Below, piece by piece: positions 1 through 8,392 of a DNA stretch of 32,408 bases. Origin of the DNA: Pseudomonas kilonensis (GTDB lineage: Bacteria > Pseudomonadota > Gammaproteobacteria > Pseudomonadales > Pseudomonadaceae). Position numbers and translations under genes: made by a program. The stretch spans positions 1 through 32,408 of the forward strand of contig NZ_LHVH01000012.1 in assembly GCF_001269885.1 (NCBI RefSeq). Reading direction: 5' to 3'. Each line of letters opens with the position of its first letter. Position 1 is the first letter of the stretch. Under the pieces are notes generated by a model that searched no databases, was not told the DNA's origin, and was given only the letters and a program-made list of their open reading frames with translations.

Positions 1-76
1 AGCGGCGTGTCAGACAACATTTTCGTCGACTGACACGCCGCTTTCGCGAGCAAGCCCGCTCCCACATTTGGTTTTT
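1..76. repeat. Partial REPIN at window edge
   Basis: A perfect 13-bp inverted repeat (1-13 with 30-42, core GCGGCGTGTCAG) is followed by one REP arm at about 43-70 of the GCGAGCAAGC/CCGCTCCCACA type. This is the right half of a REPIN whose left half lies outside the window. It sits upstream of the phosphatase gene. Confidence 0.8.
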
Positions 77-93
77 GGGGGGGCATAAAATTC

Positions 94-111
94 CTGTCAC
101 ACCCACTTCAC
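94..111 (+). promoter_or_regulatory. Weak candidate Pho box
   Basis: CTGTCAC at 94-100 matches 6 of 7 bases of a Pho-box half site. The second half, four bases later (105-111), matches only 3 of 7. The position, about 50 bp before an alkaline phosphatase start, is what makes it worth noting. PhoB control is inference, and the site may be chance. Confidence 0.25.
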
Positions 112-151
112 AGAGCCATGCTTAAGTTTTCCCATTTCAAGGGAGAACACC

Positions 152-1693
152 ATGAGCGAATTCGACCTGGGCCGTCGTCGGGTGATGCAAGCCGTGGGGG
201 CGGGGTTGTTGTTGCCGGGGCTGGCGCCGGCGGTGATGGCTTCGGTCAAGGATCGGCCGGTGCTCACCGACGGTGTGCAGTCGGGCGACGTGCAGGGCGA
301 CCGGGCGATGATCTGGAGCCGCAGCGACCGTCCGGCGCGGATGGTGGTGGAGTGGGACACCCGCAGCACGTTCAGCAATCCGCGCCGCTTCGTCTCGCCC
401 ATGGCCGACGCCCGCAGTGATTTCACTGCCCGGGTCGAACTCACCGGGCTGCCCCGCGACCAGGCGATTTTCTACCGTGTGCATTTCGAAGACGCCCAAA
501 GCGGGGTTGCCAGCGAACCCTGGCTCGGCCACCTGCGCAGCGTGCCGCAGTTCAAGCGCAACATCCGGTTTGTCTGGAGTGGCGACACCGTCGGCCAGGG
601 CTTCGGTATCAACCCGGACATCGGCGGCATGCGCATCTACGAAGCCATGCGCCTGCGCCTGCCGGATTTTTTTATCCACAGCGGCGACACCATCTACGCC
701 GACGGCCCGGTGCCGGCGCAAATCACCGCCGAGGGTGGGCGCATCTGGCGCAACCTCACCACCGAAGCCAAGAGCAAGGTTGCCGAGACCCTGGATGAGT
801 ATCGCGGCAACTATCGCTACAACCTGATGGACGAAAACGTCCGTCGCTTCAACGCCGAAGTGCCGCAGATCTGGCAGTGGGACGACCATGAGGTGGTCAA
901 CAACTGGTCGCCGGGCAAGCAACTGGACGAGCGCTACCAGACCAAGGATATCCACAGCCTTGTGGGGCGCGCGCGACAGGCCTGGTTGGAATACGCGCCG
1001 ATGCGCCTGCAGAAGGCCGACGGCGGTGGACGGATCTACCGCAAGCTCGGTTACGGGCCGCTGCTGGATGTGTTCGTGCTGGACATGCGCAGCTACCGCG
1101 AGGCCAACGACGCCAACCTCGGCGCGGCTAAACCGTTCCTGGGGCGTGAGCAGTTGAACTGGCTCAAGCGCGAATTGAAGCAGTCCCGTGCCCAATGGAA
1201 AGTCATCGCCGCCGACATGCCCATTGGCCTGGGTGTGCCGGATGGCGAAGTCAGCCCCGGCGTGCCGCGCTGGGAAGCGGTCGCCAACGGTGACCCGGGC
1301 GCGGCCCAGGGGCGTGAACTGGAGGTCGCCGAACTGCTCGGCTACCTGCGCAAGCATCAGGTGCGCAACTACGTCTGGCTCACCGCCGACGTCCACTATT
1401 GCGCCGCCCATCATTACCACCCCGAACACGCCGCGTTCCAGGATTTCGAACCATTCTGGGAGTTCGTCGCCGGGCCATTGAACGCCGGCAGCTTCGGGCC
1501 CAACGCCCTGGACAAGACCTTCGGCCCGGAAGTGGTGTTCCAGAAAGCGCCCCCGGCCCAGAACACCTCGCCGTTCGCCGGGTATCAGTTCTTTGGCGAG
1601 GTGAACATCGACGGGCAGAGCGGGGAGATGAGCGTGGTGTTGCGGGACCTGGAAGGCGTGGCGGTGTTCGAGAAGAAGTTGCAGCCGGTTTGA
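152..1693 (+). CDS. phoD: PhoD-family alkaline phosphatase/phosphodiesterase, Tat-exported
   Basis: A 513-residue member of the PhoD-like phosphatase family, which releases phosphate from phosphomono- or diesters outside the cytoplasm using Fe and Ca ions. The N-terminus has a twin-arginine signal (RRR at 8-10, hydrophobic stretch to about 29 ending in VMA), so a folded metalloenzyme is exported by Tat. A PhoD N-terminal beta domain covers about 35-130. The metallophosphatase core follows with SGD at 143-145, SGDTIYADGP at 177-186, WDDHEVVNNW at 243-252 and a histidine-rich TADVHYCAAHHYHPE at 411-425, all expected metal-binding motifs. The start is set by AGGGAG six bases before the ATG. The gene stands alone and converges on the next gene across a REPIN. 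Family assignment is firm; substrate range is not visible. Confidence 0.9.
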   Translation: MSEFDLGRRRVMQAVGAGLLLPGLAPAVMASVKDRPVLTDGVQSGDVQGDRAMIWSRSDRPARMVVEWDTRSTFSNPRRFVSPMADARSDFTARVELTGLPRDQAIFYRVHFEDAQSGVASEPWLGHLRSVPQFKRNIRFVWSGDTVGQGFGINPDIGGMRIYEAMRLRLPDFFIHSGDTIYADGPVPAQITAEGGRIWRNLTTEAKSKVAETLDEYRGNYRYNLMDENVRRFNAEVPQIWQWDDHEVVNNWSPGKQLDERYQTKDIHSLVGRARQAWLEYAPMRLQKADGGGRIYRKLGYGPLLDVFVLDMRSYREANDANLGAAKPFLGREQLNWLKRELKQSRAQWKVIAADMPIGLGVPDGEVSPGVPRWEAVANGDPGAAQGRELEVAELLGYLRKHQVRNYVWLTADVHYCAAHHYHPEHAAFQDFEPFWEFVAGPLNAGSFGPNALDKTFGPEVVFQKAPPAQNTSPFAGYQFFGEVNIDGQSGEMSVVLRDLEGVAVFEKKLQPV

Positions 1694-1731
1694 CTGTCAG
1701 TCGCGCCAGGAGCCTCTGTGGGAAAAGCCTC

Positions 1732-1822
1732 TGTGGGAGCAAAGCTTGCTCGCGATAACGGTATATCTGTCAATAAATGGCTGACTGACAGTCCGCTATC
1801 GCGAGCAAGCTTTGCTCCCACA
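1732..1822. repeat. REPIN between convergent genes
   Basis: Two REP arms in inverted orientation (GTGGGAGCAAAGCTTGCTCGCGA near 1733-1755 and its complement near 1800-1822) flank about 45 bp that also contain a TGACTGACAG/CTGTCA pairing. It lies in the 153-bp gap between two convergent genes, the usual REPIN location, where it can serve as a shared 3' hairpin. Confidence 0.85.
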
Positions 1823-1846
1823 AGGGGTACTTAAGATGGGTGTCTG

Positions 1847-4390
1847 TCAGTAGACATCCCGCCGATACCGCCCCTGCTCGATCAGCCGCTCCACTTCCTC
1901 GCGCCCCAGCACGTTGTTGAGCACGTGATCCACCCCGGATGCCATGCCCTGCAAGCTGCCGCAGACATAGATCACCGCGCCGTCGGCCAGCCATTGCTTG
2001 AGCAGCGCGGCCGATTCCAGCAGGCGGTCCTGGACGTAGACTTTCTGCTTCTGATCCCGGGAAAAGGCCAGGTCCAGGCGTTCCAGGTCGCCCGAGGTCA
2101 CCCATTCCTGCAACTCATCGCGGCAGTGGAAATCGTGTTCGCGGTTGCGCTCGCCAAACAGCAGCCAGTTGCGCTGCATGCCCTCGGTGACGCGCGCCTT
2201 GAGCAGGCTGCGCAGGCCGGCCAGGCCGGTGCCGTTGCCCAGCAGGATCATCGGCACACCCTGGGCCGGCAGGTGGAAGCTGCTGTTGCGGCGCAGCCGC
2301 AGGCTGACGGCGCTGCCCAGTGGTGCGTGTTCGGTCAGCCAGCCGGAACCGACGCCCAGGCTACCGTCGGCGTGACGTTCCTGGCGCACGATCAGTTCCA
2401 GTACGCCGTCGGCCGGGATCGAGGCGATGGAGTATTCGCGTATCGCCAGCGGTGCCAGGGCATCCACCAGCGCCTGGGCATGCAGGCCGACCAGATGGGC
2501 ACGGTTTTCCGGGAGTTGGCGGGTGGCCAGGGCTTGATCGAGGCTTTGGGACAGGCCATCGACTTGCACGCGCGCCTGGCCGGAGAGGCCGAGCCCGTCG
2601 AGGAAATGTTCGATGGCCCACAGGTCATTGCGCGGCAGGATTTCCACCAGGTCGCCGGCCAGCCAACTGCTCGGCCCGGGGGCGGTGAGGCCCAGCAGGT
2701 AAACGCCCGAGCCGCTGCTGTCGGGGTTGAGCAGGGTGCGCTGGCTGAGGCTCCAGTTTTCGAAGCTTGGCGCCTGCCAAGTGTCCAGCGGGGCTTGGCC
2801 GGTCAACTCCGCCAATTGTTGTTGCCAGTGACGCAGGGCGTAAGGGTCGCCGCTGTCCACTTCCACCGGCGCGAACAGGGTCTTGCCGCCGTGTTCCGCC
2901 AGCCAGGCGTGCAGGCGCCGGGCGAAGCCGCAGAAGTGTTCATACTGCCGGTCGCCCAGGCCCAGCACCGAATACTGCAGACGCTCCAGGCTCAAGGCCT
3001 GGCCCAGCACCTTGCGTTCGAAACCGCGGGCACTGTCCGGCCCTTCGCCGTCGCCAAAGGTGCTGACGACAAACAGCGCATGGGTGGCGTCGTTCAGGTC
3101 CTGCTCACGCACGCCGGCCAGTGGCTGGACCTTCACGGGCAAGCCGGCGGCCTGGAGTTGGCCGGCGGTCTGCCAGGCCAGTCGCTCGGCGAAACCGCTT
3201 TGGCTGGCGAAGCCGATCAGCCAGGCCGGCGCATTGCCCGGGTTGGCGATGAGGGCCTGGCGGGCGTTTCTGACGTGGCGCTTCTTGCGGCGGCGGTCCA
3301 GATACAGCAACCAGCCGGTGATGAAGAACAGCGGCATGGTCAGCGCGGCGACGGTCACCAGAATCCGCCCGACCAGGCCGAAGTAACTGCCGATATGCAG
3401 GGCATAGACACTGGTCAGCAACTGCGCCTTGAAACTCTTGTCGCTGTAGCGGCTGTGCCGGCTGATGACGCCGGTGGCAGGGTCGAGGACGAGCTGGTTC
3501 AGCGCCCGGTCGTGCGGCGAGTTGTTCAGCAGGTAGAACACGGTCGCCGGTTGCCCGGCCACGGGCGGCATGCGCACGTTATAGGCCGACAGCCCCGGGC
3601 CGGCGGCGCTGTAGATGCTGCTCCACATGGCCCGGTAATCGGCCACGGGCAGTGGGCCGCTTGGCGCCGGGCCACGATTGCGCACCCGTTCCTCTTTCGG
3701 TGAATCGGAGAGCAGGCGGGTCACGCCTTTGTTGTACCACTCGTAGGACCAGGTCAGCCCGGTCAGGGCCGCCAGTAGATAGAACACCAGGCACCAGGTG
3801 CCCGCCACGGAGTGCAGGTCCCAATTGAAGCTCCGACCTTTTTTCCCCCAGTCGAGGGTCAGCCAGGCGCGCCAGCTTTTCCATTGGCGCGGCCAACGCA
3901 GGTACAGTCCGGACAGGCAGAAAAACACCAGGATCAGCGTGCAGGCACCGGTGATTTGCCGACCGACATCATCCAGGGTCAGGACGCGGTGCAACCTGAG
4001 CATAAAACCGAAGAAGTCCTGGCCCGTCACATCGCCCATGAACTGCGCGTTGTAAGGGTTGAAATAGCGCATGGCGCCACGTTTTTCCCCAGCAGGCGCC
4101 GCAAAGATCACCCGCGCGGCGTTGCCGCTGTCGGTCTCGACCCAGAGCATGGCGACGGTCTTGCCGGAGGTGGCTTCGATCTGTTCCACCAGTTCGGCAG
4201 GCGGCAGGACGCCGGCCGGCTGTTTCTCGACCATCAGCACCTGCGGGTTCAAGGCCCGCAGGATTTCATCCTGGAACGACACCACCGCCCCGGTAACGCC
4301 CATCAACGCCAGGACCAGCCCGGCACTGATGCCGAAAAACCAGTGCAACTGGAACAGGGTTTTCTTCAACACGTCGCTCGCCTTGTTCAT
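1847..4390 (-). CDS. PepSY-membrane / flavodoxin / FAD-NAD(P)H reductase fusion
   Basis: An 847-residue fusion. Residues 1-370 form a PepSY-associated membrane unit with four likely helices (about 15-40, 143-164, 193-217, 340-364) and a periplasmic PepSY region between them. A flavodoxin domain follows (SQSG at 396-399, STFGDGEG at 443-450, [12 protein letters not shown] at 476-487), then an FAD module (REYS at 651-654) and an NAD(P)-binding module (LLGNGTGL at 716-723, CGS at 810-812). The last residue, Tyr847, is in the right place for the stacking aromatic of such reductases. The domain order predicts electron flow from NAD(P)H through FAD and FMN to a membrane haem or periplasmic acceptor. 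Similar proteins in Pseudomonas lie near iron-uptake genes, so ferric-siderophore or metal reduction is plausible but inferred. The Shine-Dalgarno is weak. Confidence 0.85.
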   Translation of the reverse strand: MNKASDVLKKTLFQLHWFFGISAGLVLALMGVTGAVVSFQDEILRALNPQVLMVEKQPAGVLPPAELVEQIEATSGKTVAMLWVETDSGNAARVIFAAPAGEKRGAMRYFNPYNAQFMGDVTGQDFFGFMLRLHRVLTLDDVGRQITGACTLILVFFCLSGLYLRWPRQWKSWRAWLTLDWGKKGRSFNWDLHSVAGTWCLVFYLLAALTGLTWSYEWYNKGVTRLLSDSPKEERVRNRGPAPSGPLPVADYRAMWSSIYSAAGPGLSAYNVRMPPVAGQPATVFYLLNNSPHDRALNQLVLDPATGVISRHSRYSDKSFKAQLLTSVYALHIGSYFGLVGRILVTVAALTMPLFFITGWLLYLDRRRKKRHVRNARQALIANPGNAPAWLIGFASQSGFAERLAWQTAGQLQAAGLPVKVQPLAGVREQDLNDATHALFVVSTFGDGEGPDSARGFERKVLGQALSLERLQYSVLGLGDRQYEHFCGFARRLHAWLAEHGGKTLFAPVEVDSGDPYALRHWQQQLAELTGQAPLDTWQAPSFENWSLSQRTLLNPDSSGSGVYLLGLTAPGPSSWLAGDLVEILPRNDLWAIEHFLDGLGLSGQARVQVDGLSQSLDQALATRQLPENRAHLVGLHAQALVDALAPLAIREYSIASIPADGVLELIVRQERHADGSLGVGSGWLTEHAPLGSAVSLRLRRNSSFHLPAQGVPMILLGNGTGLAGLRSLLKARVTEGMQRNWLLFGERNREHDFHCRDELQEWVTSGDLERLDLAFSRDQKQKVYVQDRLLESAALLKQWLADGAVIYVCGSLQGMASGVDHVLNNVLGREEVERLIEQGRYRRDVY

Positions 4391-4401
4391 TTACTGTTCA
4401 T

Positions 4402-4442
4402 CACGGCGTGCATTATGCCGTGTGTTATCGAGAAGCATTCAT
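4402..4442 (-). promoter_or_regulatory. Leader hairpin and weak Fur-like site
   Basis: Just upstream of the PepSY-reductase start, CACGGC (4402-4407) pairs with GCCGTG (4417-4422). Bases 4424-4442 match about 11 of 19 positions of the Fur consensus. That level can arise by chance; it is listed because the family is often iron-linked. Confidence 0.25.
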
Positions 4443-4510
4443 AAACACACCCAAAAGCTTCGATCATTTGCATGAGCGGACCTTTTGCCCGCCGCCGGCG
4501 ACGAAATCCT

Positions 4511-5145
4511 GTGGGAGCGAGCTTGCTCGCGAAGGGGCCGGCACATCCAACATATTCATCGACTGGGACACCGCATTCGCGAGCAAGCTCGCTCCCACAT
4601 TGGATCTTCAGTAGACATAATATTTATGTGTATCCAGAGCCCCCCTGTGGGAGCGAGCCTGCTCGCGAAGGGGCCGGCACATCCAACATCGTCATCGACT
4701 GGGACACCGCATTCGCGAGCAAGCTCGCTCCCACATTGGATCTTCAGTAGACACAATATTTGTGTGCATCCAGAGCCCCTCTGTGGGAGCGAGCTTGCTC
4801 GCGAAGGGGCCGGCACATCCAACATATTCATTGACTGGGACACCGCATTCGCGAGCAAGCTCGCTCCCACATTGGATCTTCCGTAGACACAATATTTGTG
4901 TGTATCCAGAGCCCCCCTGTGGGAGCGAGCCTGCTCGCGAAGAGGCCGGCACATCCAACATATTCATCGACTGGGACACCGCATTCGCGAGCAAGCTCGC
5001 TCCCACATTGGATCTTCAGTAGACACAATATTTGTGTGCATCCAGAGCCCCCCTGTGGGAGCGAGCTTGCTCGCGAAGGGGCCGGTACATCCAACATCTT
5101 CATTGACTGAGCCACCGCTATCGCGAGCAAGCTTTGCTCCCACAG
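4511..5145. repeat. Tandem REPIN array, 136-bp units
   Basis: REP arms beginning GTGGGAGCGAG start at 4511, 4647, 4783, 4919 and 5055, so the spacing is exactly 136 bp each time. A unit is: left REP, a ~45-bp spacer (GGCCGGCACATCCAACAT... GGGACACCGCA), an inverted right REP, then a ~50-bp linker (TTGGATCTTCAGTAGACACA...). Four units are complete. The fifth has a divergent right arm (GCGAGCAAGCTTTGCTCCCACAG) and ends at 5145. Units differ at only a few bases, indicating recent tandem amplification. Reading frames through it are artefacts. Confidence 0.95.
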
Positions 5146-5188
5146 GTCCTGCTCAAACAGATCTGATGGGTGTACGACCGGGAGAGCC

Positions 5189-5492
5189 AGGTCGGCTGTT
5201 AGGCCGCCTCGCGGTGGACGTTGATCTCGGGCGCCCCGTTAACCACGCTGGCTGAACGGAGGCATTGTGGAGTGGGCAACCCGGCATGGATGCCGGGTTA
5301 GCCGCGCTGGGCCATGGATGGCCCTTCGCGGCGGCCCACGGAGCAATGCCTTCGTTCAGGCATGCCGAGCCTAGGCGAGGCACCGAGTGGTGGGGCACAA
5401 GCGCTTTGGTTACTTTCGCGCTTTTCGAAAGTGACCCGCCGTCAGGGCGGAACCCTAAGCAGCCGTTACCTAAATAACGGATCTACACACCA
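5189..5492 (+). repeat. ~303-bp structured dispersed element, copy 1
   Basis: This stretch recurs at 25776-26077 (minus) and 26397-26698 (plus). Predicted helices: P1, 5261-5267 with 5344-5350 continued by 5272-5277 with 5334-5339; inside it hairpin P2 (5278-5287/5290-5299) and hairpin P3 (5301-5306/5327-5332 plus 5309-5315/5318-5324), making a three-way junction; then P4 (5363-5366/5379-5382), P5 (5412-5418/5426-5432) and P6 (5436-5440/5446-5450). Arms of P2, P4, P5 and P6 differ between copies in a way that keeps pairing. It ends near CGGATCTACACAC. I see no transposase or credible protein. Whether it acts as RNA or as a mobile DNA hairpin is unknown. Confidence 0.85.
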
Positions 5493-5500
5493 ACCCATCA

Positions 5501-5544
5501 AAAAAAAACGGCGCTTTCCATTTCTGAAAAAAGCGCCGTTTTTT
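5501..5544. terminator. Bidirectional intrinsic terminator downstream of speC
   Basis: AAAACGGCGCTTT (5505-5517) pairs with AAAGCGCCGTTTT (about 5529-5543). There are A-runs on the left and T-runs on the right, so it works on both strands. It lies about 50 bp past the speC stop on the minus strand. Confidence 0.9.
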
Positions 5545-5590
5545 ATTACGCAACAGGGCAAGAACTATGGAGGTTCAAGCCCCAAACCCA

Positions 5591-6754
5591 TCACACGTAA
5601 AACGATTTCAGCGGCGGAAAGCCATTGAATTCCACCGCGCTATAGCTAGTGGTATAGGCCCCGGTCGACAGCCAGTACAGGCGATCCCCAATAGCCAGGT
5701 TCAGCGGCAACCCGTACTTGTAGTTTTCATACATGATGTCAGCGCTGTCACAGGTAGGCCCGGCGATGACCACTTCTTCCATCTCGCCTTTCTTCTCGGT
5801 CCAGATCGGAAACTTGATGGCTTCGTCCATGGTTTCGATCAGGCCGGAGAACTTGCCCACATCCGTGTACACCCAACGCTCGACGGCGGTACGGGACTTG
5901 CGCGCCACCAGCACCACTTCGCTGACCAGGATACCGGCGTTGGCGATCAACGAACGGCCCGGCTCCAGGATGATTTCCGGCAGGTCGTCGCCGAAGTCTT
6001 CCTTGAGGAAGCGGATGATTTCCTCGGCGTAGGTTTCCAGGCTGTTGGTGCGGGTGATGTAGTTGGCCGGGAAGCCGCCACCCATGTTGATCAGCTTCAG
6101 GACAATGCCGTCTTCTTCCTTCAGACGCTCGAAGATCACCTTGACCTTGGCGATGGCCGCGTCCCAGACGCTGATGTCGCGTTGTTGCGAGCCGACGTGG
6201 AACGAAATGCCGTACGGCACCAGGCCCAGGTCGCGGGCCAGGATCAGCAGGTCCATGGCCATGTCGGTCTGGCAGCCGAACTTGCGCGACAACGGCCAGT
6301 CAGCGGTGGTCGAGCCTTCGGTGAGGATCCGTACATAGACTTTCGAGCCCGGCGCGGCCTTGGCGATGTTGCGCAGGTCGGCTTCGGAGTCGGTGGCATA
6401 CAGGCGCACGCCCTTCTCGTAGAAGTAGCGAATGTCGCGGGATTTCTTGATGGTGTTGCCGTAGCTGATCTGATCCGGGCCGACGCCACGGCTCATGACC
6501 TTATCCAGCTCATAGATCGAGGCGATGTCGAAGTTCGAGCCTTTATCCTTGAGCAGGTCGATGATTTCCACCGCCGGGTTGGCCTTGACGGCGTAGTAGA
6601 CCTTGGCGAATTCGAAACCGGCGCGCAGGTCGTCATAGGCCTTGGAGATCATCGCGGTGTCGATCACCACGAACGGGGTTTCCTGCTTGTCGGCGAACGC
6701 TTTCATTTTCTGGAAGGTTTCGCGCGCGAAATAATCTTCGACCTGGATCGACAT
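5591..6754 (-). CDS. speC: Ornithine decarboxylase, PLP-dependent
   Basis: A 387-residue fold-III (alanine-racemase-like) decarboxylase that converts ornithine to putrescine, the entry to polyamine synthesis. It is of the short eukaryotic-like type. Visible motifs: YYAVKANP with the Schiff-base lysine at 57, HVGSQ at 186-190, GGGFP at 225-229 for PLP phosphate, EPGR at 264-267, and GPTCDSAD at 332-339 with the active-site cysteine at 335. The ATG at 6754 is preferred over an upstream in-frame TTG at 6775 because AGGAG lies at good spacing before it and the protein then begins MSIQVEDYF. The gene is monocistronic, with a terminator downstream and a leader upstream that contains another terminator. 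Confidence 0.95.
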   Translation of the reverse strand: MSIQVEDYFARETFQKMKAFADKQETPFVVIDTAMISKAYDDLRAGFEFAKVYYAVKANPAVEIIDLLKDKGSNFDIASIYELDKVMSRGVGPDQISYGNTIKKSRDIRYFYEKGVRLYATDSEADLRNIAKAAPGSKVYVRILTEGSTTADWPLSRKFGCQTDMAMDLLILARDLGLVPYGISFHVGSQQRDISVWDAAIAKVKVIFERLKEEDGIVLKLINMGGGFPANYITRTNSLETYAEEIIRFLKEDFGDDLPEIILEPGRSLIANAGILVSEVVLVARKSRTAVERWVYTDVGKFSGLIETMDEAIKFPIWTEKKGEMEEVVIAGPTCDSADIMYENYKYGLPLNLAIGDRLYWLSTGAYTTSYSAVEFNGFPPLKSFYV

Positions 6755-6765
6755 ACTTGGGACTC

Positions 6766-6954
6766 CTACTGGCAAACATCAGGATCAATGGGTGTGAGGG
6801 CAAGCAGCCCTCGTGAACGTCCTCCGTATCCCCACTTTGGTTCGCCTACTTCCCAAGGCATGTCGCCGAAAGCAAAAAGGCCACGGGATGCGTGATTCCC
6901 TTGGCCTTGCTGTCTCGTCGTCAGTACTTGAGCCGGATGGATCGTTTCCAGCAT
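6766..6954 (-). CDS. Possible 62-residue leader ORF upstream of speC
   Basis: An ATG-started frame (MLETIHPAQV...PDVCQ) begins about nine bases after the putative speC transcription start. It reads through the leader terminator and stops with a TAG that overlaps the AGGAG of speC. That position would suit translational coupling or attenuation. I see no clear ribosome binding site, no recognisable domain and no resemblance to the E. coli SpeFL peptide, so it may simply be an open frame in GC-rich DNA. Confidence 0.25.
   Translation of the reverse strand: MLETIHPAQVLTTRQQGQGNHASRGLFAFGDMPWEVGEPKWGYGGRSRGLLALTPIDPDVCQ
6874..6908 (-). terminator. Intrinsic terminator inside the speC leader
   Basis: On the minus strand AAGGCCA (6908-6902) pairs with TGGCCTT (6883-6877) and GGGA with TCCC inside it, directly followed by five T (6878-6874). 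It lies 120 bp upstream of the speC start. It could end read-through from the opuC operon, or act as an attenuator for speC if the promoter at 6970-6998 is used. Confidence 0.75.
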
Positions 6955-6969
6955 GGACGTTCGGCGCGA

Positions 6970-6998
6970 ACTTTAGGGCGTGAGGGGCCTGAGATCAA
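6970..6998 (-). promoter_or_regulatory. Candidate sigma-70 promoter for speC
   Basis: On the minus strand, TTGATC (6998-6993), a 17-base spacer and TAAAGT (6975-6970) match four of six bases at each hexamer. The predicted start near 6963 gives a ~210-nt leader. The remaining bases between here and the REPIN at 7133 show nothing else. Confidence 0.45.
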
Positions 6999-7132
6999 CT
7001 AAAAATGTCGCGTTTTTGCACACATCCGTCGTGCGGCCCGCGACAGCTCATGATGTAACCGACCTGCGTGACAGATTGATGTTCCCGTTGAAGGGATTTT
7101 TTAGGTGTTTCAGGGATATTTGTGGTGCCCCA

Positions 7133-7226
7133 TTCGCGAGCAAGCCCGCTCCCACACTGGGCCCGCGACCAACCACAAAATAGTAGGATGACGCAGATCC
7201 AGTGTGGGAGCGGGCTTGCTCGCGAA
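7133..7226. repeat. REPIN just after opuCA
   Basis: Two REP arms face each other (TTCGCGAGCAAGCCCGCTCCCACACTGG at the left, its complement ending GCTCGCGAA at 7226) around about 40 bp. Orientation is opposite to the tandem arrays: the GTGGGAGC ends point inward. It starts eight bases after the opuCA stop and could form the 3' hairpin of the operon. Confidence 0.85.
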
Positions 7227-7234
7227 GGCGTCAG

Positions 7235-8392
7235 TCAGGCCAACGCAGTCTCGGCCGGCGAGACAATGCTGGTCTTGCCCCCGCGCGAACGTCCGGAGCT
7301 CAGGTACTCGGCAATCGATTCCTGGGTCACTTCCCCGAGGAACACCCGTTCGGCATCCAACACCGGCAGCCACGAGCGGTTGAACTCGTACATGCGCGAC
7401 AGCAGGATCCGCAGATGTTCGTCGTAGACGGCGGTGGCGTTGAATTCGCGCAGGTATTGTCCGCAGGTGCCGGTCTGGCGGTGCAGGTCGCGACGGCGCA
7501 CATACCCCAGGGCCTTGTTCTCGGCACAGGTGACCACCACGTAGCGACGGTCATGTTCGTCCATCAACTCCAGTGCCTCACCCACTGGCGTCTCGGGGCT
7601 GACCGACGGAGCGTTGTCCGCCGCGTCTTCGGCCTTGACCAGCAGCAGGCGCTTGAGCGTGCTGTCCTGGCCGACGAAGCTGCTGACGAACTCGTCGGCC
7701 GGATGCGCCAGCAGCGTGTCCGGGTGATCGAACTGGACCAGCTTGCCAGCGCGGAAGATCGCAATCTTGTCCCCCAGCTTGATCGCTTCGTCGATGTCGT
7801 GGCTGACCATGATCACGGTCTTGTTCAGCGCCCGTTGCATCTCGAAGAACTCGTTCTGGATCATCTCGCGGTTGATCGGGTCCACCGCGCCGAAGGGTTC
7901 GTCCATCAGCAGCAGCGGCGCATCGGCCGCCAGGGCACGGATCACGCCGATCCGTTGCTGTTGGCCACCGGACAGTTCACGGGGGTAGCGATGCAGGTAC
8001 TGCTTGGGTTCGAGCTTGATCATGCTCATCAGCTCGCGGGCGCGGTCGTGGCATTTCTGCTTGTCCCAGCCGAGCAGGCGCGGGACGACGGTGATGTTTT
8101 CCTCGATGGTCATGTTCGGGAACAGGCCGATCTGCTGGATCACGTAGCCGATGTTGCGACGCAGGGTCACTTCGTCCAGGCCGGTGGTGTCTTCGCCGTT
8201 GATCAACACCTTGCCCGAGGTCGGCGGGATCAGGCGATTGATCATCTTCAGCGTGGTGCTTTTGCCGCAGCCCGACGGCCCGAGGAACACGCAGATCTCG
8301 CCTTCGTTGACGGTCAGGTTCACCGAGTCCACGGCCTTGACGTCTTTGCCGTTGCTCTTGAAGGTTTTGCTGAGGTTTTGAAGTTCGATCAT
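7235..8392 (-). CDS. opuCA: Osmoprotectant ABC transporter ATP-binding protein
   Basis: A 385-residue ATPase of the glycine betaine/carnitine/choline (OpuC/ProV-like) family that powers import of compatible solutes under osmotic stress. Walker A GPSGCGKST is at 38-46, the signature LSGGQQQR at 140-147 and Walker B LLLMDEPFG at 160-168. The C-terminal third (about 250-370) is the tandem CBS region, which in this family senses ionic strength or nucleotides. The start is the ATG at 8392, not the longer open frame to 8431: it overlaps the opuCB stop (ATGA) and has AAGGA upstream. It is the last cistron of the operon. Confidence 0.92.
   Translation of the reverse strand: MIELQNLSKTFKSNGKDVKAVDSVNLTVNEGEICVFLGPSGCGKSTTLKMINRLIPPTSGKVLINGEDTTGLDEVTLRRNIGYVIQQIGLFPNMTIEENITVVPRLLGWDKQKCHDRARELMSMIKLEPKQYLHRYPRELSGGQQQRIGVIRALAADAPLLLMDEPFGAVDPINREMIQNEFFEMQRALNKTVIMVSHDIDEAIKLGDKIAIFRAGKLVQFDHPDTLLAHPADEFVSSFVGQDSTLKRLLLVKAEDAADNAPSVSPETPVGEALELMDEHDRRYVVVTCAENKALGYVRRRDLHRQTGTCGQYLREFNATAVYDEHLRILLSRMYEFNRSWLPVLDAERVFLGEVTQESIAEYLSSGRSRGGKTSIVSPAETALA

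Noticed and set aside
137..1429. Long minus-strand frame (430 codons) opposite the phosphatase
   Set aside because: Typical GC-rich shadow frame. The plus-strand protein has Tat signal, motifs and ribosome site; this one has none.
1925..3703. 592-codon plus-strand frame opposite the PepSY reductase
   Set aside because: Shadow of a gene with full domain structure; Gln/Ala/Gly-rich composition without motifs.
4511..5145. CRISPR-like regular spacing
   Set aside because: The period is 136 bp, the spacers are nearly identical between units, the repeats are the known inverted REP arms, and no cas genes are present.
5261..5350. Riboswitch for a neighbouring gene
   Set aside because: The folded element occurs in three unrelated intergenic places and orientations and is not placed before start codons, so a cis-acting riboswitch is unlikely.
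5567..6895. 442-codon plus-strand frame opposite speC
   Set aside because: Antisense shadow of a clearly functional decarboxylase gene.
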